A stretch of 37,946 bases of DNA, taken from positions 1 to 37,946 of the IMG/VR virus record IMGVR_UViG_3300034073_002216, one strand, 5' to 3'. The translations under genes were made by a program, and so were the position numbers. Source of the stretch: a virus. Below are positions 19,872 through 29,400 of the stretch, in pieces. The notes under the pieces are model-generated. The model ran no database searches. It was not told the DNA's origin and worked only from the letters and a program-made list of their open reading frames with translations. Positions within the stretch are counted from its first letter, which is position 1. Each line of letters begins with the position of its first letter.

Positions 19872-20087
19872 CTAAAGAACGCTGCCTGATTCCTTGTTTG
19901 TGCCGACCTTCTTGAGGCCCATGCTCATCGCAATTGACAATGCAACCGCAACAACGCCGACCTTGAGATTGTCCGTGTTGACCAGACCGTCGAAATCGGC
20001 CCCAGTGGCAAGCCAGGAGCCAAGATACCCCTGAATGAATGTGCGCGCCGCTCTTTCTGCGGTGTCTTTGATAAATGCTGTACTCAC
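19872..20087 (-). CDS. Holin, r1t-type
   Basis: This 71-residue protein has an N-terminal segment (STAFIKDTAERAARTFIQGY), a first hydrophobic stretch (LGSWLATG) and a second (VGVVAVALSIAMSMGL), with a polar end GTNKESGSVL. The K-D-x-A-E-R-A-x-x-T motif and the N-K-x-S-x-S-x end are typical of r1t-like holins, which form pores in the cytoplasmic membrane to time lysis. I use the GTG at 20087, which has AAGGAGG four bases upstream. A longer reading from 20120 has no better signal and would bypass it. It lies between the last baseplate gene and the fibre block, with no recognisable endolysin beside it. Confidence 0.8.
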   Translation of the reverse strand: MSTAFIKDTAERAARTFIQGYLGSWLATGADFDGLVNTDNLKVGVVAVALSIAMSMGLKKVGTNKESGSVL

Positions 20088-20120
20088 ATACCCTCCTTGT
20101 AGGCACTTAAATTTTATCAC

Positions 20121-21314
20121 TTAACCAAGGGGTGCAACATTCAACACACCGTATGTCTGGTCATCCAAAATGAATGGCAATTCCGTATAAGCGGAGTGAT
20201 TGATGGTAAATCCCATTGGCCGAGTTTTTTCGGTAATTGCCAATACTTCTGCGGATTCATCGCCCTCATTGGTGACACCTGGCGTTTCTGCTACGAGGGT
20301 GTAAATATTAATTTGGAAAAAACTACCACCTGGAATTATGTAGCAAACTTTTGAACCAGTAAGGACCTGTTGTGCACATTCGCGAATTGCTTTTGTTGTA
20401 CCAGCGTTTCTCCCAAAGTACGCATTGATAAGTTGCCACTCGATTGATTCGATTTGATTCGAAATTACCTCTGTGGCGGATTGCGTCTGAATGCTCTTAT
20501 AAATGTTTGTCCCATTGAATTGAGTAAGCCATGGCGTGTATTCGCTATCTACATACGTTGGATTGACCAACTGGCTATATCTAAATGATTCGCTTGTCTT
20601 ACTGATTGAAATTTGACCGTTAAGATATTCAAAATAACGCGAGTAAAGCAGACTTGAAAAATGTGCGAACACCGTCATCGCGTGTAAAAATTTGGTCATC
20701 GGATAGTTTGGATATTCCTGAATTTTATCCCTATCCCATATAAATGTCGGCATAAATTTTCGCATGTTGTAAACAAAAGAATTTTTATAAATACCAAGTT
20801 CGTTGATTATGTATGGAACCGATAGGTAAAATACAAATCCACTGTGGTTTGTAAAAGTAATTTCGACAGAAAACTCGATATCGTCAACTGAAGTATCTAT
20901 TACACCTACATCTATGACTGGTGACCAAACAGCATTCCATCTGCCAGATGTGAGTAATTGCTGATACGAATCTGATGTCGATTCGGTTATATTTTGAATT
21001 TCTGCGACAGCGGTAATTGCAGTCTGGCAATAGACCTGTGAATGGAACTGGACCTGCGAGCCATTGGCATCATTGTCATCTGGAATAACAGATGGAAGAG
21101 TCAGCACAATCGGTAGCGCAGGATTTAACGGCTGGATTTTTAATGAATATTGAACTGGATGAACGTATTGTTCGGCGACAACAGTAATTGTTGCGTTTGT
21201 TGCCGTCCATGTATGTGAATATGTCTCTGGCGAAAGAATTACACCGTTAGCGTTTTTGGCGCGCAGGCTATCGGTGGAGCCAATTAAATTTCTAGTTGGA
21301 TTTTTGAGCAGCAC
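20121..21314 (-). CDS. Baseplate wedge/tail protein, P2 gpI-like
   Basis: This 397-residue protein follows the J-like gene directly with a gap of 2 bases, the usual place for gpI-type proteins. The C-terminal half includes YPNYPMTKFLHAMTVFAHF, YFEYLNGQI and EYTPWLTQFNGTNIYK, then AGTTKAIRECAQ, resembling the core of phage tail protein I and related wedge proteins. The first 170 residues are an extra beta-rich domain (TYSHTWTATNATITVVAEQ) not present in short gpI proteins. It likely forms part of the baseplate wedge that anchors fibres. Assignment depends on position and motif style. Confidence 0.65.
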   Translation of the reverse strand: MLLKNPTRNLIGSTDSLRAKNANGVILSPETYSHTWTATNATITVVAEQYVHPVQYSLKIQPLNPALPIVLTLPSVIPDDNDANGSQVQFHSQVYCQTAITAVAEIQNITESTSDSYQQLLTSGRWNAVWSPVIDVGVIDTSVDDIEFSVEITFTNHSGFVFYLSVPYIINELGIYKNSFVYNMRKFMPTFIWDRDKIQEYPNYPMTKFLHAMTVFAHFSSLLYSRYFEYLNGQISISKTSESFRYSQLVNPTYVDSEYTPWLTQFNGTNIYKSIQTQSATEVISNQIESIEWQLINAYFGRNAGTTKAIRECAQQVLTGSKVCYIIPGGSFFQINIYTLVAETPGVTNEGDESAEVLAITEKTRPMGFTINHSAYTELPFILDDQTYGVLNVAPLG

Positions 21315-21316
21315 AA

Positions 21317-22747
21317 TTAACCCGAATAAGCCGTAAGAGTTAGATTGATATTTGTTTCTGACAAATTCAACAAACTTCCTTTTTTGTAATAAAGCAAATC
21401 GTTTCCATCAGTAGCGCCCCAGTTTGGATATTTTGCGCTAGCGCTCCCACCAGAAGAATAAACACCACTTGCACCACCAGAATCAGCAACGGTAAATGTG
21501 CTATTTGTGCGTGCGGTAATAACTTTGTCTGCGATATCGAGGGAAGAAGGTGTTATGCCAGTCACCGTGACAACGTCATTAATAGCGAATGTATTTACTG
21601 CGTCATAGGTGACCCCAGCGCCAGCAACTGTTGCGCCAGTTATTGTTGCCGTTTCTGTATTCCCAACGGTCAATGATGTGACATGGACAATCGCTGGCTG
21701 GGCGTAGAGATTTTGCAAAACGTCGTTATACCTCAAACGCTCTTCAGTAAATTGACAATATCTTGGAGAAAACTGTTGTAGTAACTGGTTTTGAATAATT
21801 TCCAGTAAGGCCGTGGCATCATATGACGGGTCATACAAAATCGTTGCTGTAATATTGAAGTCGAGTAGTGTCGGGTCAAGCACGCCAATTTCCAAACCAG
21901 CAACTGCTCTATCAATCAAGTCTGTTTCAATCGCAGTTTTTTCACCAGAAGTAAGCAAACGTCCTGGACCGTAAGCAAAAACAGTTACCTTCCCAGACGA
22001 TGTTCCGCCACCAACAAGGTAAGTTCCATCTGGGTCGGTGAGGTCGTAAACCTTACACCTAGTTACAAGATTTGGGTTTTCTACTAAAACATAATTCTGG
22101 GCCTGTGACGCAGTTGTAAGTGCTGATGAAAACGAAGCAAGGTTTGCAACAGTTCTATCGAGAAACGAGTCAAGTGCTTCAGCGTCTGTTCCTTGCACAA
22201 AATTTCCGTTTGCTGCAGCGGTATACAGGGAAGCAGAAAACGATAGAATATTCAATGACGTTGAAGTGTCAATTTGGGGAATTACTCCAACCGTCTGACA
22301 GGTTGCAGATACCGTTCCTGTTGGCAACGGGTCTCCCACTGTATTTGATGCGATAGTCAACTCTTCATTGGTTTCAAACACATACTGAACTGGAGTGTCG
22401 TCAATTGTGATTGAGTTGCTAACAAGCGTTCCTGCTGGCACAACAGCCCCAGAATTTGAGTTGGCCGTAAAAAGCACATCCATCGTCGCCCTCGAGCCGT
22501 CCGCGTACGGTGTGCCAATCATTTTTCCTACACCAAGCATTAGGGCATCGGGAATACGATTTATAGCGCCTATATTTAGCGCAGACATATACGAGAATGC
22601 TTGGAACATTGCGTCCTCGATTGTCCCTGGCCGTAATTCGAAGTCTGGGAAAACGCTTCGAGCGACTTCTATCGATTCGAGGTATAACTGTGCAGGCTCA
22701 ATGTCAAGTGGTCTTAAATTTACATATTGTCTGAAATCCGCGACCAT
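21317..22747 (-). CDS. Baseplate J-like wedge protein with inserted beta module
   Basis: This 476-residue protein shows the baseplate J/gp47 pattern: N-terminal MVADFRQYVNLRPLDIEPAQ, a domain with GTPYADGSRATMDVLF and VVPAGTLVS, then AEALDSFLDRTV, PNLVTRCKVYDLTDP and ITATILYDPSYDATALLEII, and CQFTEERLRYNDVLQ. These belong to the wedge that closes the contractile baseplate. Residues about 366-439 carry an extra module (FAINDVVTVTGITPSSLDIA, then STFTVADSGG) similar to one in the head-tail adaptor at 35544-36416. The gene is followed by the gpI-like gene and preceded by the gp25-like gene, the standard order. Confidence 0.88.
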   Translation of the reverse strand: MVADFRQYVNLRPLDIEPAQLYLESIEVARSVFPDFELRPGTIEDAMFQAFSYMSALNIGAINRIPDALMLGVGKMIGTPYADGSRATMDVLFTANSNSGAVVPAGTLVSNSITIDDTPVQYVFETNEELTIASNTVGDPLPTGTVSATCQTVGVIPQIDTSTSLNILSFSASLYTAAANGNFVQGTDAEALDSFLDRTVANLASFSSALTTASQAQNYVLVENPNLVTRCKVYDLTDPDGTYLVGGGTSSGKVTVFAYGPGRLLTSGEKTAIETDLIDRAVAGLEIGVLDPTLLDFNITATILYDPSYDATALLEIIQNQLLQQFSPRYCQFTEERLRYNDVLQNLYAQPAIVHVTSLTVGNTETATITGATVAGAGVTYDAVNTFAINDVVTVTGITPSSLDIADKVITARTNSTFTVADSGGASGVYSSGGSASAKYPNWGATDGNDLLYYKKGSLLNLSETNINLTLTAYSG

Positions 22748-22752
22748 AGTTC

Positions 22753-23049
22753 CTACCTATTGTAAATGAATTTTACGTTTACGCGACCATCTTGGTCGTT
22801 GAGATTGCTGTCCACCGCAACAATAGTTACTTCTGGGACAAATTTATTTGCAGCGAGCATAAGTCGCTCTGGTGAAACTGTAGCAAATGATGGGTCAGAC
22901 ACTCCAAAATCTGGACTAAGGGGAAGCGAAAATGGCTCCGTCAGAATGCAAAAACTAATAATTTGCTTAATGTACGGGTCTGTATTTTCTGTCAATTTGA
23001 CGAGTTGTTTATTAGTGTCAAATTTTAAAGGAAATTTTAAGGTGTCCAT
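22753..23049 (-). CDS. Baseplate wedge protein, gp25-like
   Basis: The protein has 98 residues, close to the usual length of the gpW/gp25 family. It begins MDTLKFPLKFDTNKQLVKL and contains IKQIISFCILTEPFSLPLSP, DFGVSDPSFAT and LAANKFVPEVTIVAVD, a pattern in line with the family, whose members form the baseplate wedge and connect to the sheath. It lies directly between the spike-like OB-fold protein and the J-like wedge, where gp25/gpW genes normally are. No lysozyme activity is implied by the family name in such small members. Confidence 0.85.
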   Translation of the reverse strand: MDTLKFPLKFDTNKQLVKLTENTDPYIKQIISFCILTEPFSLPLSPDFGVSDPSFATVSPERLMLAANKFVPEVTIVAVDSNLNDQDGRVNVKFIYNR

Positions 23050-23051
23050 AA

Positions 23052-23435
23052 TTAATCCGTTTGCTTAAATGCGTCGAGCGCGTTTGAGGCTAAACCAAGC
23101 CTACTTTCAAGTTCGTCAATCAATGCGTTAAATTTTGTTTTTGTAACAAAAGTGTCAGCCCTTTTATTATACGCGCCAATGATAAAAATATCGCGAGTTC
23201 GTCCCTCTGTGAATACGCAAAGTACTCTGTCGTTTGTTGACAAACTGTAGTTATTTGTATTTCCAATAAATTCAACGTCGTTATAAGTTACGCCAAGGTC
23301 ATCAACTGTTACTACCGCTCTTCCGTTTACAACAGAACGAACGGTTCCTTTATACGTCTTGCCACCAACGAGCGGGTGGGAGGATGCCTTTTGCCTATTG
23401 ACTTGATTCCCGCCACCGTCGAATAATCCAGTCAT
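23052..23435 (-). CDS. Baseplate OB-fold spike-type protein
   Basis: The protein has 127 residues. After MTGLFDGGGNQVNRQKAS it has YKGTVRSVVNGRAVVTVDDL, EFIGNTNN, DRVLCVFTEGRTRDIFIIG, the beta pattern of the OB-fold in gp5/gpV spike proteins and related hub proteins. The last 35 residues (KTKFNALIDELESRLGLASN) look helical. The long beta-helical needle and the lysozyme part of larger spike proteins are absent, so it may be a small OB adaptor with a separate tip. Its start overlaps the hub gene's stop as ATGA. Confidence 0.72.
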   Translation of the reverse strand: MTGLFDGGGNQVNRQKASSHPLVGGKTYKGTVRSVVNGRAVVTVDDLGVTYNDVEFIGNTNNYSLSTNDRVLCVFTEGRTRDIFIIGAYNKRADTFVTKTKFNALIDELESRLGLASNALDAFKQTD

Positions 23436-24640
23436 GATTCTGTCCTCGTTACATTTCTTGAACCAGCAGCACCAGCATTGTATGCGTCTTGCTGCCTCGA
23501 ATTAAGACCGATAACTGTCGCCCATTCAACAGAGCCTGGATAAATAGCACCTACGGAAATTGGTTTAATATTTTTTTCCAAACGCGGTGGAGTGGCAAAA
23601 CTAATCGCTACTGGGTCTGGCACCATTTCTTGAAAATCAACAGAGGTAATTAAAAAATCGTCAGTAAACCAAGGTATATCGCCGACATTAATGGTCATCC
23701 CAGGTCTAAGCCGAACCCCATTCAGCCTGTCTACTACACACGAACCATCTCCTTCTAATGGGTCATTCTCAGATTTATGTATGGTCGGTAGCGTATGCAG
23801 GGTAAAGCGAGTGTCTATGCTGCCATCAGCCCTTCTGCGCTGCGGGTAGTTTAAGTGTGTAACTTTTCTATTCACTTCTTGCCATTGCTGAAGTTTTTTA
23901 TTCCAGCGCTTGTGTGAATAAGAATCTAAACCCCATTTATACATTAGCCACTGCTGACTGCCAAAATATAGTGTTCCATCTGATTCAAAAAGGATGAAAG
24001 GGTTTTTATTTTCGTCCTTGCATTCCCCAGCAAGACGCGTTAGGACATCCCAAAGCGAATCGGCCACGTCCTCACCGCTTGCTTGTGTGATATTTTGCTG
24101 TTGAGATGTTTTTTGGGCCACACACTGAAGACCATATTTCTTAGCGGCATTAATAACAAACTGTGAACCAGTCCCCTTGATAACTCCTGGTTTTCTATCG
24201 CGCTTCATTTGTTGTATCGCTTTTGTATAACACTGAACACGAATCACTGGGGAATTTCCTTGACCCTGAGAAATTGTGACGTCAGCAATTTCGAGAAAAT
24301 AACCAATATATTGCTCTACGCCGATACTTGTAGTAATTCCATCAGCAAGAACATTTGTGTTATGGCTTCTGTAAATAAGCGTCTGACCAATTTGAAAATA
24401 ATTATTTAGGGTCATCTGAAGACCTGGGTCAACAACCTCAAACGTCACCGCTGTTGCTGCCGATATTGAATAGTTGACATTGATAGATAAAATATTGTTC
24501 AACAAAGTGGTAATAAAAGTTTTTGGTATTCCACTCTCATAAAGGAAAACGAGTGGCACATCGCGTGAAGAGCCCGCAATATTTGAGGATGCGTTATTTG
24601 ACTGGTCGACCAGACTTGTCTTGATATCTACGTTTGACAT
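23432..24640 (-). CDS. Baseplate hub protein, gp27/gpD-like
   Basis: This 402-residue protein has hub-type features: ISINVNYSISAATAVTFEVV, IGQTLIYRSHN, VEQYIGYFLEIADVTISQGQ, IRVQCYTKAIQQMKRDRK, then NAAKKYGLQCVAQKTSQQQ and DSLWDVLTRLAGECK. Sequence of this sort is typical of the phage hub (gp27, P2 gpD). It forms the central ring through which the tube ends and the spike is held. The position before the OB-fold gene agrees. The last 50 residues (VEWATVIGLNSRQQDAYN) are polar and possibly flexible. Confidence 0.8.
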   Translation of the reverse strand: MSNVDIKTSLVDQSNNASSNIAGSSRDVPLVFLYESGIPKTFITTLLNNILSINVNYSISAATAVTFEVVDPGLQMTLNNYFQIGQTLIYRSHNTNVLADGITTSIGVEQYIGYFLEIADVTISQGQGNSPVIRVQCYTKAIQQMKRDRKPGVIKGTGSQFVINAAKKYGLQCVAQKTSQQQNITQASGEDVADSLWDVLTRLAGECKDENKNPFILFESDGTLYFGSQQWLMYKWGLDSYSHKRWNKKLQQWQEVNRKVTHLNYPQRRRADGSIDTRFTLHTLPTIHKSENDPLEGDGSCVVDRLNGVRLRPGMTINVGDIPWFTDDFLITSVDFQEMVPDPVAISFATPPRLEKNIKPISVGAIYPGSVEWATVIGLNSRQQDAYNAGAAGSRNVTRTES

Positions 24641-24663
24641 ATTCCGCTACGCGATTCCAATTA

Positions 24664-26454
24664 TTATCCGACAACTTCCGCATTAACCGTAAAACTTGTA
24701 TCACGCGGCGGTGTTTGGTCGGTAAAGTTTCCCCACTCATCCGATGGAGTAGTTGTCGTTGGCTCACGCGGAACGACTGTTTTATGTGTTAGTCGCGGCA
24801 TGCCAATCAGGGACTGCCGTTCTATGGGTATCTCTTGCAGTGTGATGTTTGCTTGCGCTCGAGTAATTTCCATATTGGCGTTACGCCTTGTTGCGGAGAT
24901 GGTTAAGTCTTGAATTACAAATTGAATTCCTCGAGGATTTCCTTTTTCGTCATATCTGAATTGATTGGTAAGCAACGTATCAAAACCATAGAACATCACT
25001 GGGAATGGGGTTTGTGCCATTCTTTGCAACTGTTCTATTTTGCTAGTAATTGGAATTTCAAGCCCATTGGCTGTTAGCCCAGGTGAATCTTTTGCCGCAA
25101 TGACAAACGAAAATGACACCTGCAATAATTTAAAATTTTTCCAATCTATGAATGGAAATCCACCAGTTCGTTCAATCGTTACCCATTCGCCCCCAAAACC
25201 AGAATATGTAATCTCGTTCGGTGCGAGGTCAAAAACATACGGTTCAATCAGTGAATAGCGCCCTGGGTCATCGGTTGATGCGGTAGCGTTTTGCAAATAA
25301 ACCTGATACATAACTGGTTGACCAGGCTTTAGGGCCACATTTTGTGCCGATAGGGCAGAAGAAACCTCGTCAGAAGTTAAAAATAAATTTCTGCTTCGTT
25401 GGATGGTGATGTCTTGAATTGCGCCTTGTGTATAACCCTCTGGGCCCAGCCAAGGGTTTTTATTTGGAGTTACTCCACCAGTAGTTCCACCAGTACGGGA
25501 ACTTGAGTTACCACCAGTTCCAGTACTGCTTGTGCCACCAGTCGATGACGTTCCACTCGCTGAAACGTATGCCGTTTCACCCTTAAGTGCGCGAATCGCT
25601 CTAATTTGCTCTAACGAATAACCTTCATTAATCAAATACCCCTCAACTTCTTCCTCACCTATCCAAGATTTTTTAGCGAGTGAATCCCATAATCCAAAAT
25701 ACGAAGTTGGCCACCATTCATTATCAGCAAAAAATTGATTATTAGTTGAACCAGCAGTAATTGATGCAAGAGCCTGTCTTTTGAACTCTTCATCATATGT
25801 GAAATACTTGGGAAACGCTTCCACCAATTCGTCAATTGTGTCAAGAATGATTGTTTGTGCCCCTGTTCCGCGAGTATGGAAACGGATTGTTGTGTCGTCT
25901 TTCCTCGATGGGTCTTTCTGTACGGCATATAAATACTCTTTTACCGCTGTTAGCAAATCTTCTTTTGACACGTTGTAAATTTGCTGGCCAGTCCCAATTT
26001 GTATTCTTGACGCCCCCTCGGCGCCTGATATTACGCCGCGTGGGCGAATATCTGGCCTCGCGTCAGTTGAACCAGAATCTGCACCAGACGGGCTAAGAAT
26101 CGCATTTATGTTTGCGCCCTTTGAGTAGCCGAGGTAATCTTTTAGTTCGGTATACGTATATTCTGTTTTACGTTGGTTGACGATATAGGCCGACTCAGTG
26201 CCACACAATTTGTTGTAGCCATCACCGCTACCAAACTCAAGGCACATCACAGCAACAGTTCCACCTCGCGGTATTCCGTTCAAGAGGTAGTAACTATCGT
26301 TGGTCCCATTTTGTGGAATGTTATTTACCATCTTCCGCCAAAGCACGGCACGTTCTCCATACCCACGCTTTATGGATGGCTTAAGATTCCAGACTGCTAA
26401 GTCTGTTTCAATAAATTGCATATTGCCAAAATTGGCCACTCTTGCTATTGCCAT
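24664..26454 (-). CDS. Large tail/baseplate protein between tape measure and hub
   Basis: The 596-residue protein lies between the tape measure and the hub, where T4 gp53/LysM-adaptor-type or distal-tail genes usually are. The C-terminal part (about 350-560) contains YVFDLAPNEITYSGFGGEW, TGGFPFIDWKNFKLLQVSFS and IEQLQRMAQTPFPVMFYGF, matching the style of baseplate proteins that join the tube to the hub. A Ser/Thr/Gly-rich linker lies at about 297-330 (SASGTSSTGGTSSTGTGG). The first 290 residues are unrecognised, with aromatic motifs (ADNEWWPTSYFGLWDS). No clear LysM domain was seen. A baseplate structural role is likely from order and the C-terminal motif. Confidence 0.65.
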   Translation of the reverse strand: MAIARVANFGNMQFIETDLAVWNLKPSIKRGYGERAVLWRKMVNNIPQNGTNDSYYLLNGIPRGGTVAVMCLEFGSGDGYNKLCGTESAYIVNQRKTEYTYTELKDYLGYSKGANINAILSPSGADSGSTDARPDIRPRGVISGAEGASRIQIGTGQQIYNVSKEDLLTAVKEYLYAVQKDPSRKDDTTIRFHTRGTGAQTIILDTIDELVEAFPKYFTYDEEFKRQALASITAGSTNNQFFADNEWWPTSYFGLWDSLAKKSWIGEEEVEGYLINEGYSLEQIRAIRALKGETAYVSASGTSSTGGTSSTGTGGNSSSRTGGTTGGVTPNKNPWLGPEGYTQGAIQDITIQRSRNLFLTSDEVSSALSAQNVALKPGQPVMYQVYLQNATASTDDPGRYSLIEPYVFDLAPNEITYSGFGGEWVTIERTGGFPFIDWKNFKLLQVSFSFVIAAKDSPGLTANGLEIPITSKIEQLQRMAQTPFPVMFYGFDTLLTNQFRYDEKGNPRGIQFVIQDLTISATRRNANMEITRAQANITLQEIPIERQSLIGMPRLTHKTVVPREPTTTTPSDEWGNFTDQTPPRDTSFTVNAEVVG

Positions 26455-26457
26455 ATA

Positions 26458-29400
26458 CTACGACCTATTCCGCATTTCATAAATTGACCGCTCAAGTTCG
26501 CTCTTGATTTGAGGAAGTGCTTCTTTTATACCCAGACCGTTCACGTTGAGGTTAACAGTTATATCCCCTCCACCAGAAGACGTTACTGTGGGTGTTGTTG
26601 TCATTTTCTTCGATGCTGGAACAGTCATGTCACCCATCGGTGCTGAGACCCCTGGACCTGGGACAACGTGCAGATGCCGATTTGCGCCACGACCGTGATA
26701 CTCAGCAAACCCACCAGACTTTTCAACAGTTGTTTTGTACATGCCAAGTTGTTGGCCAACAAGGTCGTATGCGCGTCCAGTTATGTGGTCCGAATTGAGT
26801 GAACCAAGATTGTTTGTGCGATAGGAGGAGGTAATTCTTCGTGAACCAGAGACCATTCCATCGATGGCCATATGGCGAGCCATTGTCTGAGAGAGTCTGC
26901 TTGCTGTTGTGTCACCAATTCCACGACCACGAGGAGTTTTTGTATCTCCATCAATCCCTGCCGCCTTGAACACTTCGGTGAGGGCAGCCTTTGACCACCA
27001 TTCTGGATTTTCTGCTTCTGGTCCGAAGAATTTGCCCATACCGTCAATAATCTCTTTTTCAGATTGCATAAGCATCAGTTCTTTTTCTGCTGCGTCGGCC
27101 AAAGCAAACGCTGCATCTTTATCGCTAATCGTATTAACAGAGACTCCAGTAACGCCAAAACTGCTCAGGAATTCAGTGGCGCTTAGTCCGCCAAGGTCTC
27201 CGCTTGCAAGAGAATTAGCGAAAAGTTCTTGCATATCGGTATCCATCCCGAGAAATGCTTTTTTGACTTTTTCCACATCGCCAGTAGCGAGCGCCTTGTT
27301 GCCACCAGCAAGAATTGCTCCGAATTGAGTCGTAAGTGTCGTCGCCACATCACGCTCGGACATATTAAGGAAGTCATTTACTGCTTGACCAGGAATACCA
27401 GTAAACATTGCTCCGCCAAGGCCGCCAAGCGGATTGAGTTTTCCAGATGCGTTGCGCTCATTAAACGCAAGTCCAGTCTGACTACCCATCTGTCTTTGCA
27501 ATTCAAAAAATGCTTTGACAGAGTTTCCGCCATACATATTTGTAAGTTGCTCAAACGCTGTCCCATAAAGCAATTTGGCATCTTCAGAAGTGACCGTTGC
27601 ACCAGCACCTCTGGCATTGAAATCCATGCGGAAATTCTTCATTACCTCATCGAGTATCTCTGGGGCCTGCTCAAGTTTGATTGCCTGGTCGAACACCGAA
27701 AGATTTTTTGTAACAAGTTCAGAAATTGTTTGATTAATTTGGTCTTTCGTTTTTATAACGGTTACGCCAAGTTTTTCGAGTTGCTCTCTGAAGTCTGCCG
27801 TATTATCTGCAAGATTTACACCCATTGTCTGCGCAAGTTTTACAACTTGAATTTCAGACATTCCAGTCATATTTGCTATAAATTTGGTGCGCGAGTCGAC
27901 CACCTTGGCGATATTGTCGGCTGCAACAGCCATGGAGTCGCCTTTCTTTACATAGTTTTCAAGAAATTTTTGCTGGACGGTGTCGTCAACTTTTTTATCT
28001 CGCGCAAAACGTCTTTTGACTGGCGCAGTAAGTTCGTTGTACTGCGACTCACTGATTGCTCCAGCCGCAAATAACTGGTCAATTGCTGAGCCACGCTCCT
28101 GTCTACGACGATTATTTGTATCATCCCTAAAACGGTTGTATAAAAACTTTGCTCCATAGGTCACAGTTGCTGCTGTTCCGCCGACTGCGCCGCCAACCAG
28201 CGCACCACCAAGAATTGCTGGCGTCAGCGCTCCGCCAGTTGACAGCGCTGCACCAGTACCAATAGCAGCGCCAGTGGTTCCTCCAGCAAGGATTCCTGCG
28301 ACTAAGTGGTCGCGAAGGGATGTGCCACTCCCGCGTGGCCCGCCACCAGCGGCACCCTTTTGGGCAATCATTGCATATTTTCGATATTCCCCACCTTGCG
28401 TTCTTAGAGAGGAAGCAATAGTGCTTTGTGTTTTATTTGAACGATATGCGGCATTTTCCAACAGCGCCAGGTTGACCATCATGTTTCCAACGGAGGCGCT
28501 AAAAAACGAATTTACAATACCCTTTGCTTTTTCGGTCGCGGCCTTCATTCGATTGATGGGGGCCATAATCGTTCCAGTTAGCGTTCCGATTGCCGCACCA
28601 ATTGCTGTACCCATCGGACCGAACTGAGAGCCGATTGCTGCACCAGCGCCAGCGCCACCAAGCGCGGCCATTGCGCCATTTTGGCTCTTGAGCGCAAACG
28701 TACCAGCGGCAATACCAGCGCCAAGTTTTGGATTGAACATAGCCATAGAAGCACCAAGCGAAAGTCCGCCAGCAACATCTTTGCCAACCATTCCACTTTC
28801 AGCAAGACGTGCCAAGCCCATCGAAAGCCCGAATGCTCCGAAGCCACCACCCAACCCGCCAAAACCCTTGCGACCCTCTGCTTCCCGTTGCGCTTTATAC
28901 GCATGGCTTGCGCCCATTATCCCACCCATAGATGCCATGCGCCGATATAGCGGAATACGCCCACCTGGCAAACCCTTGCTTTGCCCCATGTAATTTTTGT
29001 GTTCAGGGAATTGCTGGCCTTTAAAACCCTTGGGCTGTTGCCCTTGATTTTGCTGGTTGGATGGATTTGATGGCGCTGGCTGACCGCTGCCAGGTCCCTG
29101 TGATGGTGAAGTCGGTAATCCGCCCGCAGAGCGAAGCCCTCTTGATGCCCTCCCCAGTGCTTGATTAAAAGAATCAAGACCTTTGGTCGCCCTGCCAGCA
29201 GAAGACGCTAAGCCATCTGTTCGCTTGCTGGTAACACCACTTGTTGCGGTAACTGCAGCACCAGCACCAGCGACCGCACTTGCTGCACCTTTTCCTAGCC
29301 CAAGTTTCCCCATTATTCCCTTGATACTCAATGCACTAGCGACTGTCCCACCAGTTTTATTCCACCACTCTTGCGCCTTCGGACCGAGCCAACCGCCTTT

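Noticed and set aside
19831-20106. Alternative minus-strand frame overlapping the holin
   Set aside because: Its composition is not protein-like and it conflicts with the well supported holin frame that has AAGGAGG before its GTG.
27229-28074. Long plus-strand frame of 281 codons within the tape measure region
   Set aside because: It is antisense to the tape measure, lacks a ribosome binding site and has no recognisable domain.
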